Shown here piece after piece: positions 35,889 through 45,511 of a stretch of 64,000 nt of DNA. Each line of letters opens with the position of its first letter. Position 1 is the first letter of the stretch. The stretch is from Radiobacillus kanasensis (GTDB taxonomy: Bacteria; Bacillota; Bacilli; Bacillales; Amphibacillaceae). The notes beneath the pieces were generated by a model. The model made no database searches, was not told where the DNA came from, and saw only the letters and a program-made list of their open reading frames with translations. The translations under genes were made by a program, and so were the position numbers. The DNA lies in NCBI RefSeq assembly GCF_021049245.1, contig NZ_CP088020.1:1494001-1558000 (forward strand), in the 5' to 3' direction.

Positions 35889-36047
35889 GTGAGACAGCGG
35901 AAGCCTTCATTTAATGAGCTTGTAAATCGAAATAAAGAAGAATTGATGAAAGATTCGAAAGCTTTGACAGAAATTGAAGAGCAGATAGAAAGTCGTCGTC
36001 AAGCTGAATCTTCTACAAATGATTCAAATAAAGAGAATGCAAAATGA
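35889..36047 (+). CDS. FbpB-like small basic protein
   Basis: 52 residues with the pattern KPSFNELVNRNKEELMKD...IEEQIESRR, matching the FbpB family. In B. subtilis FbpB is Fur-controlled and assists the iron-sparing small RNA FsrA. GTG 35889 is eight bases after AAGGAG; an in-frame ATG at 35883 is only two bases away from it and is not favoured. I saw no clear Fur box upstream. Confidence 0.72.
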   Translation: MRQRKPSFNELVNRNKEELMKDSKALTEIEEQIESRRQAESSTNDSNKENAK

Positions 36048-36179
36048 TCATATCATAGAGATTTAAAAACCTCCAAGCAAATAAGAAGCGCTTTTCCTCT
36101 GGGAAAAGTGTTTTTTTGTTTCCTTGTTTTAAGACATCTTTATTTTGTCAAAGCTAATTAGAAAAGAAAGGGTGATAGA

Positions 36180-36545
36180 ATGAAAGATTTTTATATTCAT
36201 TTTTTAAAGGACATGTTCACAGGATTGGGGATATCTGAATCGGTTGTTTATTTTATCTTGGGATTTCTTAGCATTAGTATTGTTTATCTTCTTTTGAAAC
36301 CAATCGTACGAATCCTGGTTCTATTACAATGGGATAAGTTTCTAACTTTTTTACTTAGTAGTGTTTTCGTTTTGGCCTTAACAGTTAGTTTTCTAATCCT
36401 GACATCTGAAAGTGCTTTTGGTCATGCAGCAAAAGTTATCCTCGGATTCTGTAGTTTTGGTTTTCTTCTATGTAGTGTTCAATTATTTCGCTTGCTTTTA
36501 TCCACTGGTAAGTCGTCTAAGCAATCCGTTACACAAAAAGTATAA
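36180..36545 (+). CDS. hypothetical membrane protein (121 aa)
   Basis: Three predicted membrane helices (residues about 20-40, 45-65 and 72-100) and a short basic tail. No family recognised. The ATG follows AAGGGTGATAG. It is a single-gene unit convergent with ykyB. Confidence 0.6.
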   Translation: MKDFYIHFLKDMFTGLGISESVVYFILGFLSISIVYLLLKPIVRILVLLQWDKFLTFLLSSVFVLALTVSFLILTSESAFGHAAKVILGFCSFGFLLCSVQLFRLLLSTGKSSKQSVTQKV

Positions 36546-36591
36546 AGAAAAGATGCCGACAACATTGGCGACATCTTTTAATTTATACCTC

Positions 36592-37065
36592 TTACCGTTT
36601 AAACCGCTTTGATTTAAAAGGGCTTTCCATCTTACCTAAAGACGACGGGGTATAGTAGGTGGATCGATTTCGTAAAGGTTTCGGTTTTTCAATCGACCAG
36701 CCTAGGTAAGTAGCAAGCAGTTTCTTAGCTTGAGATAGGGACATTTGAGTTTTGGGATTCCGATAGTTTTGATCTAACTTTCCTAAGTGGTCTAACGTTT
36801 TGAAATCGTCCTTGCTCGGTGGGATATGGAAGTAGTATTCATCTATTTGTACGAGTAGGGTAGAGTGCTGATGGCTAAATTTGGGATGGTCGGAGAAATG
36901 TAATCCGATTTTAGTTGCAGCTTTTTCCTCAAGAAGTTTTTTTATGGCTTCTTTTTTCAATTGATAGAGATATTTGGGATCAGGCGCTGTTTTAGCATGT
37001 TTGTTGACAATGAATAATGCTCTAGCTATATCTTGAACCTCTTGATTTCTTTGTTGCACAATCAT
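36592..37065 (-). CDS. ykyB: YkyB family protein
   Basis: 157 residues. The opening VQDIARALFIVNKHAKTAPDPKYLY and the later GLHFSDHPKFSHQHSTLLVQ match B. subtilis YkyB closely as I recall it. It is cytoplasmic, with function unknown. The ATG follows AAAGGAGAAGG. It keeps the patA-ykyB neighbourhood of B. subtilis, though cheV is missing between them. Confidence 0.85.
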   Translation of the reverse strand: MIVQQRNQEVQDIARALFIVNKHAKTAPDPKYLYQLKKEAIKKLLEEKAATKIGLHFSDHPKFSHQHSTLLVQIDEYYFHIPPSKDDFKTLDHLGKLDQNYRNPKTQMSLSQAKKLLATYLGWSIEKPKPLRNRSTYYTPSSLGKMESPFKSKRFKR

Positions 37066-37140
37066 CCTTCTCCTTTCACTTAGTAGGGGGGTAGATTTCT
37101 AATATATTACACAATCCTATGTAAAAATTCAATGAATTGA

Positions 37141-37174
37141 AGTAGAAAAAGAGCCAAACGGCTCTTTTTCTACT
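37141..37174. terminator. bidirectional terminator
   Basis: AGTAGAAAAAGAGCC and GGCTCTTTTTCTACT form a perfect 15-base stem with a four-base loop, downstream of the SCO-like gene. Confidence 0.85.
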
Positions 37175-37182
37175 AGATTTGA

Positions 37183-37752
37183 TCAATCAGTCATAGAATT
37201 AATATCTTGAACAATTTGGTCCATTTCTGCGGCTTTACGACCATCATAGCGTTTAATGGCATTTCCCTCCGGGGTAACTAAGTAAAAATAGTATGTATGG
37301 ATCCGTTGGTCGGAATCCGCCACCTTCTCTACAGGGGCCTTGAAGGACTTTATGGAGAATTCCTTTATTGTATCAAAAGAATAACCCGTCAAAAGACTCC
37401 AATTTTTAAAGGTTCCGCCTCGTTCAGCAGCATATTCTTTTAATATTTCTTTTGTATCATTCTCTGGATCAACGGAAAATGATATAAGTTCTACTTCAAG
37501 ATCTGCTTCTTTTAGTTTTTGCTGTAATCGAGCCATATTTGCAGTCATTGGTGGGCAAACCGTTTGGCAGTTCGTAAAAATCATATCGGCTACCCAAAAC
37601 TTACCCTCTAATTGTTCTTTCGTAATGGTTTCGCCATCTTGGTTTTCAAAGCTAAAGGATTGGACCTCATAACTGAAATCCCCTTCATAGTTATTTCCAC
37701 ATCCTACTAGAAGAACGATCATCAATATTCCTATCCATTTTATATAGTTCAT
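37183..37752 (-). CDS. SCO1/SenC family copper chaperone lipoprotein
   Basis: 189 residues: signal peptide with lipobox LVGC (cysteine 18), then a thioredoxin-fold SCO domain. Copper ligands C62 and C66 (TNCQTVCPP) and H152 (RIHTYY) are all present. SCO proteins insert copper into the CuA site of cytochrome c oxidase (YpmQ/BsSco). It is a single-gene unit. Confidence 0.92.
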   Translation of the reverse strand: MNYIKWIGILMIVLLVGCGNNYEGDFSYEVQSFSFENQDGETITKEQLEGKFWVADMIFTNCQTVCPPMTANMARLQQKLKEADLEVELISFSVDPENDTKEILKEYAAERGGTFKNWSLLTGYSFDTIKEFSIKSFKAPVEKVADSDQRIHTYYFYLVTPEGNAIKRYDGRKAAEMDQIVQDINSMTD

Positions 37753-37826
37753 TATGTACCCTCCACATTAGCCTTTCGGATAAATAGTAACATGTTTATT
37801 CCGGAAAAGAAAACACGGAGAAGTCC

Positions 37827-38687
37827 CTACGAGGATTTCCGGTTAAGTGTAAAAACCGTAATTTCTGGTTTGCATAAAAAGCGATAAGGGACACGAGTAG
37901 TACCAATCCCTCTACTTACAAATAGCTCCATAGGACGTTCTTCAAATGTATATTTACCTTCGACATATTTTTCAGCATAAGCGGGGGTGTACAGATAGCC
38001 AATCAGTGGTATTTGAATTTGTCCACCATGACTATGCCCGGAAAGCTGGACATCTACTGGATAATCCTTCGATATATCGGCGAAATCTGGTTCGTGTACT
38101 AATAGAACGGAGTAGAGGCTTTCATCGATACCTTGTACTGTTTGTTCGATATTTGGTTTACCTAACATCATGTCATCCAATCCCGACAAGGCAATTTGAT
38201 CTCCATGTTCATTGGTAATGAGTGTATGATTATTTTGGAGGGTAATAAAACCAGCTGCTTCCATGGTTTCTTTAACAATTTCAGTGCCATAGCCACCGTG
38301 ATCATGATTTCCATATATCCAATATTTGCCTTGTTTACTTGAAATCCCCTGTAGGGTGTTAATAATCGTTTGATTCCATTCATATGTATGGGGCTTATCC
38401 ACTAAATCCCCAGTGAAAACGACCAGATCTGGCTCTAACTTATTTATTTGTTGTACGAGCTGATTTAGTTGTTCAAGAGAAAAGTGGAACCCAACATGCG
38501 TATCACTGAATTGAATGATCTTGAAGCCATTATAGGAATTAGGTATTTTTGGTGACATAAGCTTTTCAGAATGTATTTTTAACATTTTAGGTTCTATTTC
38601 ATGCGCATAATAATAAGTTCCTCCTCCGAGCCCTAATAAAGCAAGCGTAGAAGAAAGGAATCGTTTTAGGAATGTTCTTCGATTCAT
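37827..38687 (-). CDS. ykuE: Tat-exported metallophosphoesterase (YkuE-like)
   Basis: 286 residues. The N-terminus MNRRTFLKRFLSS is a twin-arginine signal followed by a hydrophobic stretch. The phosphoesterase motifs run in order: FSDTHVG, VFTGDLVD, GNHDHG, and later SGHSHGGQI, giving a complete two-metal site. B. subtilis YkuE is a Tat-dependent wall-bound enzyme whose substrate is not firmly known. Position next to ykyB and before cbpB fits. Confidence 0.9.
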   Translation of the reverse strand: MNRRTFLKRFLSSTLALLGLGGGTYYYAHEIEPKMLKIHSEKLMSPKIPNSYNGFKIIQFSDTHVGFHFSLEQLNQLVQQINKLEPDLVVFTGDLVDKPHTYEWNQTIINTLQGISSKQGKYWIYGNHDHGGYGTEIVKETMEAAGFITLQNNHTLITNEHGDQIALSGLDDMMLGKPNIEQTVQGIDESLYSVLLVHEPDFADISKDYPVDVQLSGHSHGGQIQIPLIGYLYTPAYAEKYVEGKYTFEERPMELFVSRGIGTTRVPYRFLCKPEITVFTLNRKSS

Positions 38688-38809
38688 AGGAACAACCTTT
38701 CATCAGACATTACATGTTTGTATGTGTCATTATAGCATGATTTTAGAAGAGTGTGGGAGGAAGGAATGGACATAAGAAAAGCCCTCTTCCATGAGGAAAA
38801 GGGCGAGCT

Positions 38810-39445
38810 TTAAATGATGTAGTAGAAGACGGCGAGAAAATGAAACATGGAACCAGCTAACACAAACAGATGCCAGACCGCGTGGTGAAAGTGAAATTTC
38901 CTCCATACGTAGAAAACGGCTCCTACTGTGTAAAACATACCACCTAGAACGAGATAAGTAATACCTTCAGAGGGTAGTTGTTCTGTAAGTGGGCCCCATA
39001 CAAGTGTAATCATCCATCCCATCAGGATATAAAACACGGTAGATAACACTAAAAACTTGTTTACAAAAAACACTTTAAATACGACTCCGATTACTGCAAT
39101 GCCCCATACGATGCCAAATAATGTCCATCCTATTTCTCCGCGTAGGGGACCGAGTAAAAATGGTGTATAAGTTCCCGCAATAAATAAGTAGATGGAAGAA
39201 TGATCAAAGATCTGAAAAATATTCTTCCACTTTCCGTCCGGTAGGCTGTGTACAATCGTAGAGGACAGGTACATGATCAACATGGTTGAACCAAACACAG
39301 TTGCCGATACAATCTGCCACGCAGAGCCTTCTAGGCTTGCATATATTATTAATAAAATTAAAGCTACGATACTCAAAACAGCTCCAATTCCATGCGTGAT
39401 GGCATGAGCTATTTCTTCTTTTTTTGTGAAAGTATGTGTCGTCAT
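38810..39445 (-). CDS. hemolysin III / YplQ family membrane protein
   Basis: 211 residues with seven predicted helices. Family motifs include EEIAHAITHGIGAVLS, the STIVHSLPDGKWK segment, IFDHSSIYLFIAGTYTPF and HFHHAVWHLFVLAGSMFHF, which supply the conserved histidines of the PAQR-like hemolysin III fold. Role in the cell is uncertain. ATG 39445 is chosen; an ATG at 39460 has a ribosome site that is too close. Confidence 0.88.
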   Translation of the reverse strand: MTTHTFTKKEEIAHAITHGIGAVLSIVALILLIIYASLEGSAWQIVSATVFGSTMLIMYLSSTIVHSLPDGKWKNIFQIFDHSSIYLFIAGTYTPFLLGPLRGEIGWTLFGIVWGIAVIGVVFKVFFVNKFLVLSTVFYILMGWMITLVWGPLTEQLPSEGITYLVLGGMFYTVGAVFYVWRKFHFHHAVWHLFVLAGSMFHFLAVFYYII

Positions 39446-39800
39446 TTTTAAAATCCTCATTTCCTTCTATCTCCTCTATTATACCTTAAGATTTAGTAGC
39501 ATGATAGGGCACTTCTCCCTATATAGCTAGGGGAGTATTTAAAATATCTGGTCTTATTATGGCTAGCTAACAAGCATTTATAAGAATGAAATATGGAGAT
39601 GAAAAATATAACAGTAAACCCAGGATTTAATTAAGTGAAATCATTGGGGGGGCTTGACATTTTCAAGTAGAACGATCATTAAAACTTTATTTTTTTCTGA
39701 ACTAGCAATTAGTCGCCAACCCTTATTTGTGATAAACTATGTAAGAGACTTCCATTGCGTGAAAATAACTCCTTCAACTGTAAACAAAGGGAGTGGAGAC
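39446..39800. other. intergenic region upstream of cbpB, no gene seen
   Basis: Divergent region between the hemolysin III gene and cbpB. A TTGACA hexamer occurs near 39655 but no good -10 is 17 bases away. An open frame begins TTG 39654 in the cbpB frame, without a ribosome site, and is not taken as coding. Confidence 0.5.
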
Positions 39801-40262
39801 ATGACGAGTACAAAGCACAGTGAGTTAACAGATCATAAAGTTGGAGATTTAATGATTCCATCTGAAAAAGTGGCACATGTACAGCTTGGAAACCCTTTAG
39901 AGCATGCATTATTAGTATTAGTGAAATCAGGATATTCCGCGGTTCCTGTATTAGATATTTCCTATAAGCTACAAGGAACGATAAGTAAGACTGCGATTTT
40001 AAACAGTGTTCTTGGCTTAGAAAGATTTGAAATGGAAAAGTTATCCGATATCAAGGTAGATCATGTGATGAATCAGAATGTACCCTTTTTGCACCGAGAT
40101 GATGATTTTGTCACAAGTGTAAAATCCGTAGTAGATTTCCCATTTGTCTGTGTAGCCGATGAGGAAGGCTATTTTGATGGAATATTAACAAGACGAGCAA
40201 TTTTGAAGCAGTTGAATAAATACATTCACGCAAACCGTAATAAGCCGGAAATGGAATCATAA
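39801..40262 (+). CDS. cbpB: CBS-domain c-di-AMP receptor CbpB (DarB)
   Basis: 153 residues made of two CBS motifs (about 15-70 and 85-145). The layout and genomic place (ykuL of B. subtilis, ahead of the dapH gene) match CbpB/DarB, which binds c-di-AMP and, when free, stimulates the (p)ppGpp synthetase Rel and pyruvate carboxylase. ATG 39801 follows GGGAGTGGAG. The potassium gate KtrC at 48.6 kb is another likely c-di-AMP target in this window. Confidence 0.85.
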   Translation: MTSTKHSELTDHKVGDLMIPSEKVAHVQLGNPLEHALLVLVKSGYSAVPVLDISYKLQGTISKTAILNSVLGLERFEMEKLSDIKVDHVMNQNVPFLHRDDDFVTSVKSVVDFPFVCVADEEGYFDGILTRRAILKQLNKYIHANRNKPEMES

Positions 40263-40337
40263 CCTTTTTGATTGGCAGTTCAATCATGGGTTTGGTAAAG
40301 TAAAGTGAAAATAGTACTAGTATAGGAGGCAATTGTC

Positions 40338-41060
40338 TTGAAAATGATGGATGCAAACGAAATTATTTCGTTTATCTCTAACAGCAAAAAATCAACACCT
40401 GTAAAAGTGTACGTAAAAGGAAAAGACCTATCTAACCTTACATTCAGTGAAGAGGTAAAGACATTTATTACTGGTGATACTGGGGTTGTATTTGGAGAAT
40501 GGAAAGAAATAAAAGAAGTACTTTCTACATATAAAGACCAAATTGAAGATTACGTCGTGGAAAGTGATCGTAGAAATTCCGCTATTCCACTGCTTGATAC
40601 TAAGGATATTAATGCACGTATTGAACCAGGTGCTGTCATTCGGGACCAAGTAGAAATTGGGGACGGCTGTGTTATTATGATGGGTGCGATGATTAACATC
40701 GGTTCTGTAATTGGAGAAGGAACCATGATTGATATGAATGTAACCCTAGGTGGAAGAGCAACAGTAGGGAAAAACTGTCACATTGGTGCAGGCTCTGTCT
40801 TAGCTGGTGTTATTGAACCACCATCCGCTAAACCGGTTGTGATTGAAGATGATGTTGTAATTGGTGCAAATGTAGTTGTATTAGAAGGGGTAACGGTAGG
40901 AAAAGAATCTATCGTAGCTGCAGGGGCAGTTGTTACGAAAGATGTGGCTCCAAATACGCTTGTTGCTGGAACACCTGCTAGGGTTTTAAAAGAAATCGAT
41001 GACCAAACTAAAGCAAAAACAGAAATTAAACAAGAGTTGAGAAAATTGAATGACGAATAA
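40338..41060 (+). CDS. dapH: tetrahydrodipicolinate N-acetyltransferase
   Basis: 240 residues. An N-terminal alpha/beta part (1-85) precedes a left-handed beta helix of hexapeptide repeats (about 90-210: [19 protein letters not shown] and on to [20 protein letters not shown]). It acetylates tetrahydrodipicolinate in the acetyl branch of lysine and meso-diaminopimelate synthesis. The TTG start is eight bases after AGGAGG. The deacetylase for the same branch follows at 41175. Confidence 0.95.
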   Translation: MKMMDANEIISFISNSKKSTPVKVYVKGKDLSNLTFSEEVKTFITGDTGVVFGEWKEIKEVLSTYKDQIEDYVVESDRRNSAIPLLDTKDINARIEPGAVIRDQVEIGDGCVIMMGAMINIGSVIGEGTMIDMNVTLGGRATVGKNCHIGAGSVLAGVIEPPSAKPVVIEDDVVIGANVVVLEGVTVGKESIVAAGAVVTKDVAPNTLVAGTPARVLKEIDDQTKAKTEIKQELRKLNDE

Positions 41061-41120
41061 TAGAAAACCTTTATAGAGGATGTTCAAAATTTTCTTTTTG
41101 AACACGCACTTATAGGAGGA

Positions 41121-41149
41121 AAAAAGCAGGGGGCGAACTCCTGCTTTTT
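41121..41149 (+). terminator. hairpin between dapH and the deacetylase gene
   Basis: AAAAAGCAGG and CCTGCTTTTT form a ten-base stem with a nine-base loop. It may separate or attenuate expression of the two pathway genes. Confidence 0.6.
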
Positions 41150-41174
41150 CTATAGAAAGAAGGCAGGTAAGAAG

Positions 41175-42308
41175 ATGTTAGATGTAGCCAATTTAATTAA
41201 AATAAGAAGAGACCTTCATCAGATTCCAGAGTTAGGTTTTCAAGAACACAAAACACAAGCTTATCTACTAAATTTTATCCAGGCCCTTCCTCAAACACAC
41301 CTATCTGTGAAAAAGTGGAAGACGGGTATTCTTGTAAAGGTAAAGGGAACCAATTCATCGATGCTAGTCGCTTATCGAGCTGATATAGATGGTCTTCCGA
41401 TTGAAGAGGAGACAGGTTTGGAATTTCAATCCAAGCATGAGGGCTATATGCATGCTTGTGGGCATGATTTGCACATGACGATTGCCTTGGCTACTCTGGA
41501 AGCCATGGCTAAACAGCCACCAGAAAATGATGTTCTATTCGTGTTCCAACCAGCCGAGGAAGGACCGGGTGGAGCATTACCTATGATGCAATCAGAGGAA
41601 TTTAAAGAGTGGTGGCCAGACCTCATATTTGCTCTACACATAGCACCCGAGCTTCCAGTTGGAACGATATCGTCCAAGCCAGGCCTGCTTTTTGCCAATA
41701 CGAGTGAGCTTTTTATTGACTTTAAAGGAAAAGGTGGCCACGCCGCATACCCACACCTCACGAAAGATATGGTAGTTGCAGCCAGTGGATTTGTGGGGGA
41801 GTTACAAACGATCGTATCTAGAAGAGTTGACCCTTTGGAGAGTGCCGTTATTACCATCGGAAAAATAACAGGTGGGACTGTTCAAAATGTCATTGCGGAA
41901 CGAGCGCGGTTGGAAGGAACGATTCGTACGTTATCACCTGACCTAATTCCAATTATTAAACAGGAAATTGATTCCTTGAAACGTGGTTTTGAAGAGATGT
42001 ATGATTGTTCCATCTCCATAGATTTTGGCGCGAATTATTACCAGGTATTTAATCAATCAGATTTAGTTGATCAATTTAAACATATAGTAGAAAGCAGTGA
42101 ATTGGAATGGAAAGAAGCTCCTGCTGCAATGACAGGGGAGGACTTTGGTTATATGGTAAGAGATATTCCTGGGTTTATGTTTTGGCTAGGAGTTGATTCT
42201 CCATATGGTCTTCATCATAGTAAATTAACAGCGAAAGAAGAAGCAATTCCGATAGCTGCTAAGCTCGTGGAAAAGACGTTACGAGAAATGAAAAGCTTGA
42301 ATGCATAG
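41175..42308 (+). CDS. N-acetyldiaminopimelate deacetylase (M20 family)
   Basis: 377 residues of the M20D peptidase family. The metal-site motifs are [19 protein letters not shown] and the late TGEDFGY and LHHSKLT. It releases acetate from N-acetyl-L,L-diaminopimelate, completing the branch begun by DapH (YkuR of B. subtilis). The ATG follows AGGCAGGTAAG. Related M20D enzymes hydrolyse amino-acid conjugates, but the dapH linkage settles the role. Confidence 0.92.
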   Translation: MLDVANLIKIRRDLHQIPELGFQEHKTQAYLLNFIQALPQTHLSVKKWKTGILVKVKGTNSSMLVAYRADIDGLPIEEETGLEFQSKHEGYMHACGHDLHMTIALATLEAMAKQPPENDVLFVFQPAEEGPGGALPMMQSEEFKEWWPDLIFALHIAPELPVGTISSKPGLLFANTSELFIDFKGKGGHAAYPHLTKDMVVAASGFVGELQTIVSRRVDPLESAVITIGKITGGTVQNVIAERARLEGTIRTLSPDLIPIIKQEIDSLKRGFEEMYDCSISIDFGANYYQVFNQSDLVDQFKHIVESSELEWKEAPAAMTGEDFGYMVRDIPGFMFWLGVDSPYGLHHSKLTAKEEAIPIAAKLVEKTLREMKSLNA

Positions 42309-42370
42309 ATTATTTCAATTGTGCACACTCTATAAGTAGATTTATTAGACATATAGAGGAGGCTATTATA

Positions 42371-42613
42371 ATGGCGAAAATTGGAATAGAACAATCTCTT
42401 TCAAACGTAAAAAGTGCACTTGAAGAAAGAGGACACCAAGTCATGGAAATAAAACAGGCAGAAGATGCCAAGCAATGCGATTGCTGTTGCGTAACTGGTC
42501 AAGACAAAAATGTAATGGGGATGGCTGCAACGGATATTGCAGCACCAGTAATCAACTGTGATGGCATGAGTGCTGATGAAGTTTGCCAACACGTTGAACA
42601 AAATCTTCGATAG
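42371..42613 (+). CDS. ykuS: YkuS-like UPF0180 family protein
   Basis: 80 residues: MAKIGIEQSLSNVKSALEERG opening, a cysteine cluster CDCCCVTGQD at about 37-46, and a helical tail. UPF0180 members have no known function. The ATG follows AGAGGAGG. It keeps the dapH-ykuR-ykuS-ykuT order of B. subtilis. Confidence 0.85.
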   Translation: MAKIGIEQSLSNVKSALEERGHQVMEIKQAEDAKQCDCCCVTGQDKNVMGMAATDIAAPVINCDGMSADEVCQHVEQNLR

Positions 42614-42625
42614 AAAAGTTATGAA

Positions 42626-42657
42626 AATCCCTCTCTAGATTTTTTTAGAGAGGGATT
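42626..42657. terminator. bidirectional terminator
   Basis: AATCCCTCTCTA and TAGAGAGGGATT form a 12-base stem between convergent ykuS and ykuT. Confidence 0.85.
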
Positions 42658-42669
42658 GTCGTTTCTTTC

Positions 42670-43497
42670 TTAGGATTCTTTTGTAACGTTAACTTGATGT
42701 GGATAAGGAATTTCAATACCAGCTTGGTCAAACGCTTCTTTAATTTTCTTTCTCATGTCGCGTTCCGCTGCCCATTGCATCATGTTCTCTGTTTGTCCAA
42801 TAACTCTTAATACTACATCAGACGATCCAAAAGTTTGAACCCCAATTGGATCGGGACCTTCCTTGAAACGTTCGTCGTTTTCTTTAAAGTCATTACAAAC
42901 TCTTTGTAACACTTCTAAAGCATGATCGATATTGTCGTCATAGCTAATCCCAATATCGACAAGCGCACGCATTGTACCACGTGAATGATTACTTACTCCA
43001 CTGATATCGCGATTTGGGATAAAGTGGAGCGTTCCATCAAATCCTCTAATCTTCGTTGTGCGCAAGCCGATTTCTTCGACGATACCATTGAAACCAGCTA
43101 CGGTTACATATTCATCTACTTCTATTTGTTTTTCTAATAATAAGAAAAATCCTGTCACGATATCACTAACAAGCCCTTGTGCACCAAACCCAATTGCTAG
43201 GCCGAGAATACCTGCACCAGCTAATAATGGTCCAATCGGAATATCGAATATTCCAAACAGCATAGCGACAAATAGGAACATAAGGGTATAAGAGAAGATA
43301 TTTATTAGTAGTTTTTCTAATGTTTTAATTCTACCTTCCGTTATATTGTCTTTACGTTTCACATTCCAAATCGATTTTGAAATAATCTTTTTTCCAATAG
43401 GTTTGATAATTAGATATGCGATGATAAGTAGTATCACTTTTAGTCCTACCGTTACAATAGTACTTAGTGAATCTTGTAGATTTGTTAGTATGTCCAT
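42670..43497 (-). CDS. ykuT: small-conductance mechanosensitive channel (MscS, YkuT)
   Basis: 275 residues: three membrane helices (about 15-35, 60-85 and 90-115), the pore-lining third helix GAGILGLAIGFGAQGLVSDI, then the MscS beta domain and a C-terminal alpha/beta domain. It releases solutes during hypo-osmotic shock. ATG 43497 follows AAAGGAG; the extension to 43524 lacks a ribosome site. Confidence 0.92.
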   Translation of the reverse strand: MDILTNLQDSLSTIVTVGLKVILLIIAYLIIKPIGKKIISKSIWNVKRKDNITEGRIKTLEKLLINIFSYTLMFLFVAMLFGIFDIPIGPLLAGAGILGLAIGFGAQGLVSDIVTGFFLLLEKQIEVDEYVTVAGFNGIVEEIGLRTTKIRGFDGTLHFIPNRDISGVSNHSRGTMRALVDIGISYDDNIDHALEVLQRVCNDFKENDERFKEGPDPIGVQTFGSSDVVLRVIGQTENMMQWAAERDMRKKIKEAFDQAGIEIPYPHQVNVTKES

Positions 43498-43744
43498 GTC
43501 TAGTCTCCTTTCGCATCTATACATTTTAGCTTAAGGGAACGTCAGGAGATAATCAAATAATCCAATTGATTCTTAATAGAATTAGGAAATCAGTCATAAT
43601 TTTGGAGGCTCAGAATAAAGTATCCTTTGTGAAAATATTTCTGTTTAAAAAAAATTCAAAATTTTAGAGCAAAGGGGTAGTAATTTATTTCGTAACCCGA
43701 TATATTTATAGGTACGTAAAAAATTCATCATAAGGAGGGGTACG

Positions 43745-45499
43745 ATGGAGGTATTTAGAAAACTTCAGCAATACTTCTGGCCATATAAGAAGTTATTCTT
43801 TGCATCTTTGTTTTTTGTCTTATTAGTTACAGGAATTACGGTTCTTTATCCTATACTACTTCAGGTCACGATTGATGAAGTCGTTACAAAAGAGCGCTAT
43901 CCACTCATTCCATATCTTGCGGTGGGGTTTATTTTGATCATGATTGTAAAAGGGGTAGCAAACTTTTTTCAAATGTACTTAGGAGACCTCTTCGGTGTCA
44001 AATCTGTTTATAGATTAAGAGATGGATTATATAAAAAACTCCAAAGGTTATCTTTTACTTACTATGACAACGCTCGAACAGGGGATTTAATGTCGCGGTT
44101 AACGATGGACGTAGAGGGCTTTAAATTCTTTTTAGCTGCTGGATTCAAGGAATTACTCCGAGTGTTATTACTTATTTTAATAAGTTTAAGTGTCATGTTC
44201 TATTATTCCGTTCCATTAGCTATCGTCACAATGGCTGCGATGCCGTTCTTAGCTATCGTTGTTTATCGATTTGATAAGCGAGTACACCCTTCTTTTCGAC
44301 GGGTAAGAAAATCGCTTGGACGATTAAATACGAGAATTCAAGAAAACGTAAGTGGAATGAATACGGTTAAGTCTCTTTCCAAAGAAGGTTTTGAGATTGA
44401 TCGCTTCACATCCAACAACGAAGACTATAAGGATGTCAACATTAAAACAGCAAGGATTTGGTCTAAGTACTTTCCGCTTATGGAGTTTATCGGAAACGTC
44501 TGTATGGTTGCTTTATTAGCATATGGTGGACATCTTGTTATTAGTGGCTCGCTCCAGTTAGGGGAATTAGTCGCTTTCTTTAGTTTAGTAACCTATATAC
44601 TGGGACCACTTATGAATCTAGGGTTTATCGTAAATATGTTCTCTCAAGCAAAGGCTTCTGGAGAGAGATTGTTAGAAATTCTGGAAGCGAATGAAGATAT
44701 TGAAGATTACAAGGAAGGGCAGCCTAATGAAAAGGTAGAGGGCCACGTGACGTTCCAAAACGTTATCCTTACCTATACGGAGGATGATGACTCTGCCTTG
44801 AAAAACATCTCCTTTAATGCGGAGCCTGGCAAAGTTATCGGTTTGATTGGGGGAACAGGCTCAGGAAAAACAAGTATTACCCAATTGATTACTCGTTTCT
44901 ATGAGCCAGAAGAGGGAGAAATTTTAATAGATCATCGACCTGTAACGGATTATAGCTTAAAAAGCTTAAGAAAAAATATCGGTTTTGTCTTACAGGAATC
45001 GTTCCTGTTTTCTACCACAATTAAGGAAAACATCGCATACGGAAATCCAGAAGCATCAATGGAAGAAATCATTGATGCAGCCAAAAGAGCACAAGCTCAT
45101 GATTTCATTATGGAAATGCCAAAAGGATATGACACTATGCTTGGTGAGCGTGGAATGGGTCTCTCAGGTGGGCAGAAGCAGCGGATTGCGATTGCTCGAG
45201 CAATCCTCATCAATCCAAGTATTTTGGTATTAGATGATGCGACTTCTGCGGTAGATATGGAAACAGAATTTAAAATTCAAAAAGCTCTAAAAGAAGTAAT
45301 GAGAGACCGCACTACATTCATCATTGCGCACCGTATTTCTTCCTTAAAGCATGCGGATGAGATCATTGTGCTAGAGGATGGCGAAATTGTAGAACGTGGT
45401 AAGCATGAAAAACTCATAACAAATGGTGGCCCATATGAACGTATTTACAATATTCAATACCAGGATAAGCAAGCCATCATGAACGCAGCAGCACATTAA
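43745..45499 (+). CDS. ABC exporter half-transporter (YknU/BmrC-like)
   Basis: 584 residues: six membrane helices (about 1-310) and an ATPase domain. Walker A is GGTGSGKT, the signature LSGGQKQR, and Walker B LVLDDATS, where aspartate replaces the catalytic glutamate. This is the usual degenerate half of a heterodimeric multidrug-type exporter. The ATG follows AAGGAGGGG. The partner half begins 12 bases after the stop. Confidence 0.92.
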   Translation: MEVFRKLQQYFWPYKKLFFASLFFVLLVTGITVLYPILLQVTIDEVVTKERYPLIPYLAVGFILIMIVKGVANFFQMYLGDLFGVKSVYRLRDGLYKKLQRLSFTYYDNARTGDLMSRLTMDVEGFKFFLAAGFKELLRVLLLILISLSVMFYYSVPLAIVTMAAMPFLAIVVYRFDKRVHPSFRRVRKSLGRLNTRIQENVSGMNTVKSLSKEGFEIDRFTSNNEDYKDVNIKTARIWSKYFPLMEFIGNVCMVALLAYGGHLVISGSLQLGELVAFFSLVTYILGPLMNLGFIVNMFSQAKASGERLLEILEANEDIEDYKEGQPNEKVEGHVTFQNVILTYTEDDDSALKNISFNAEPGKVIGLIGGTGSGKTSITQLITRFYEPEEGEILIDHRPVTDYSLKSLRKNIGFVLQESFLFSTTIKENIAYGNPEASMEEIIDAAKRAQAHDFIMEMPKGYDTMLGERGMGLSGGQKQRIAIARAILINPSILVLDDATSAVDMETEFKIQKALKEVMRDRTTFIIAHRISSLKHADEIIVLEDGEIVERGKHEKLITNGGPYERIYNIQYQDKQAIMNAAAH

Positions 45500-45511
45500 G
45501 GGAGGGATAGC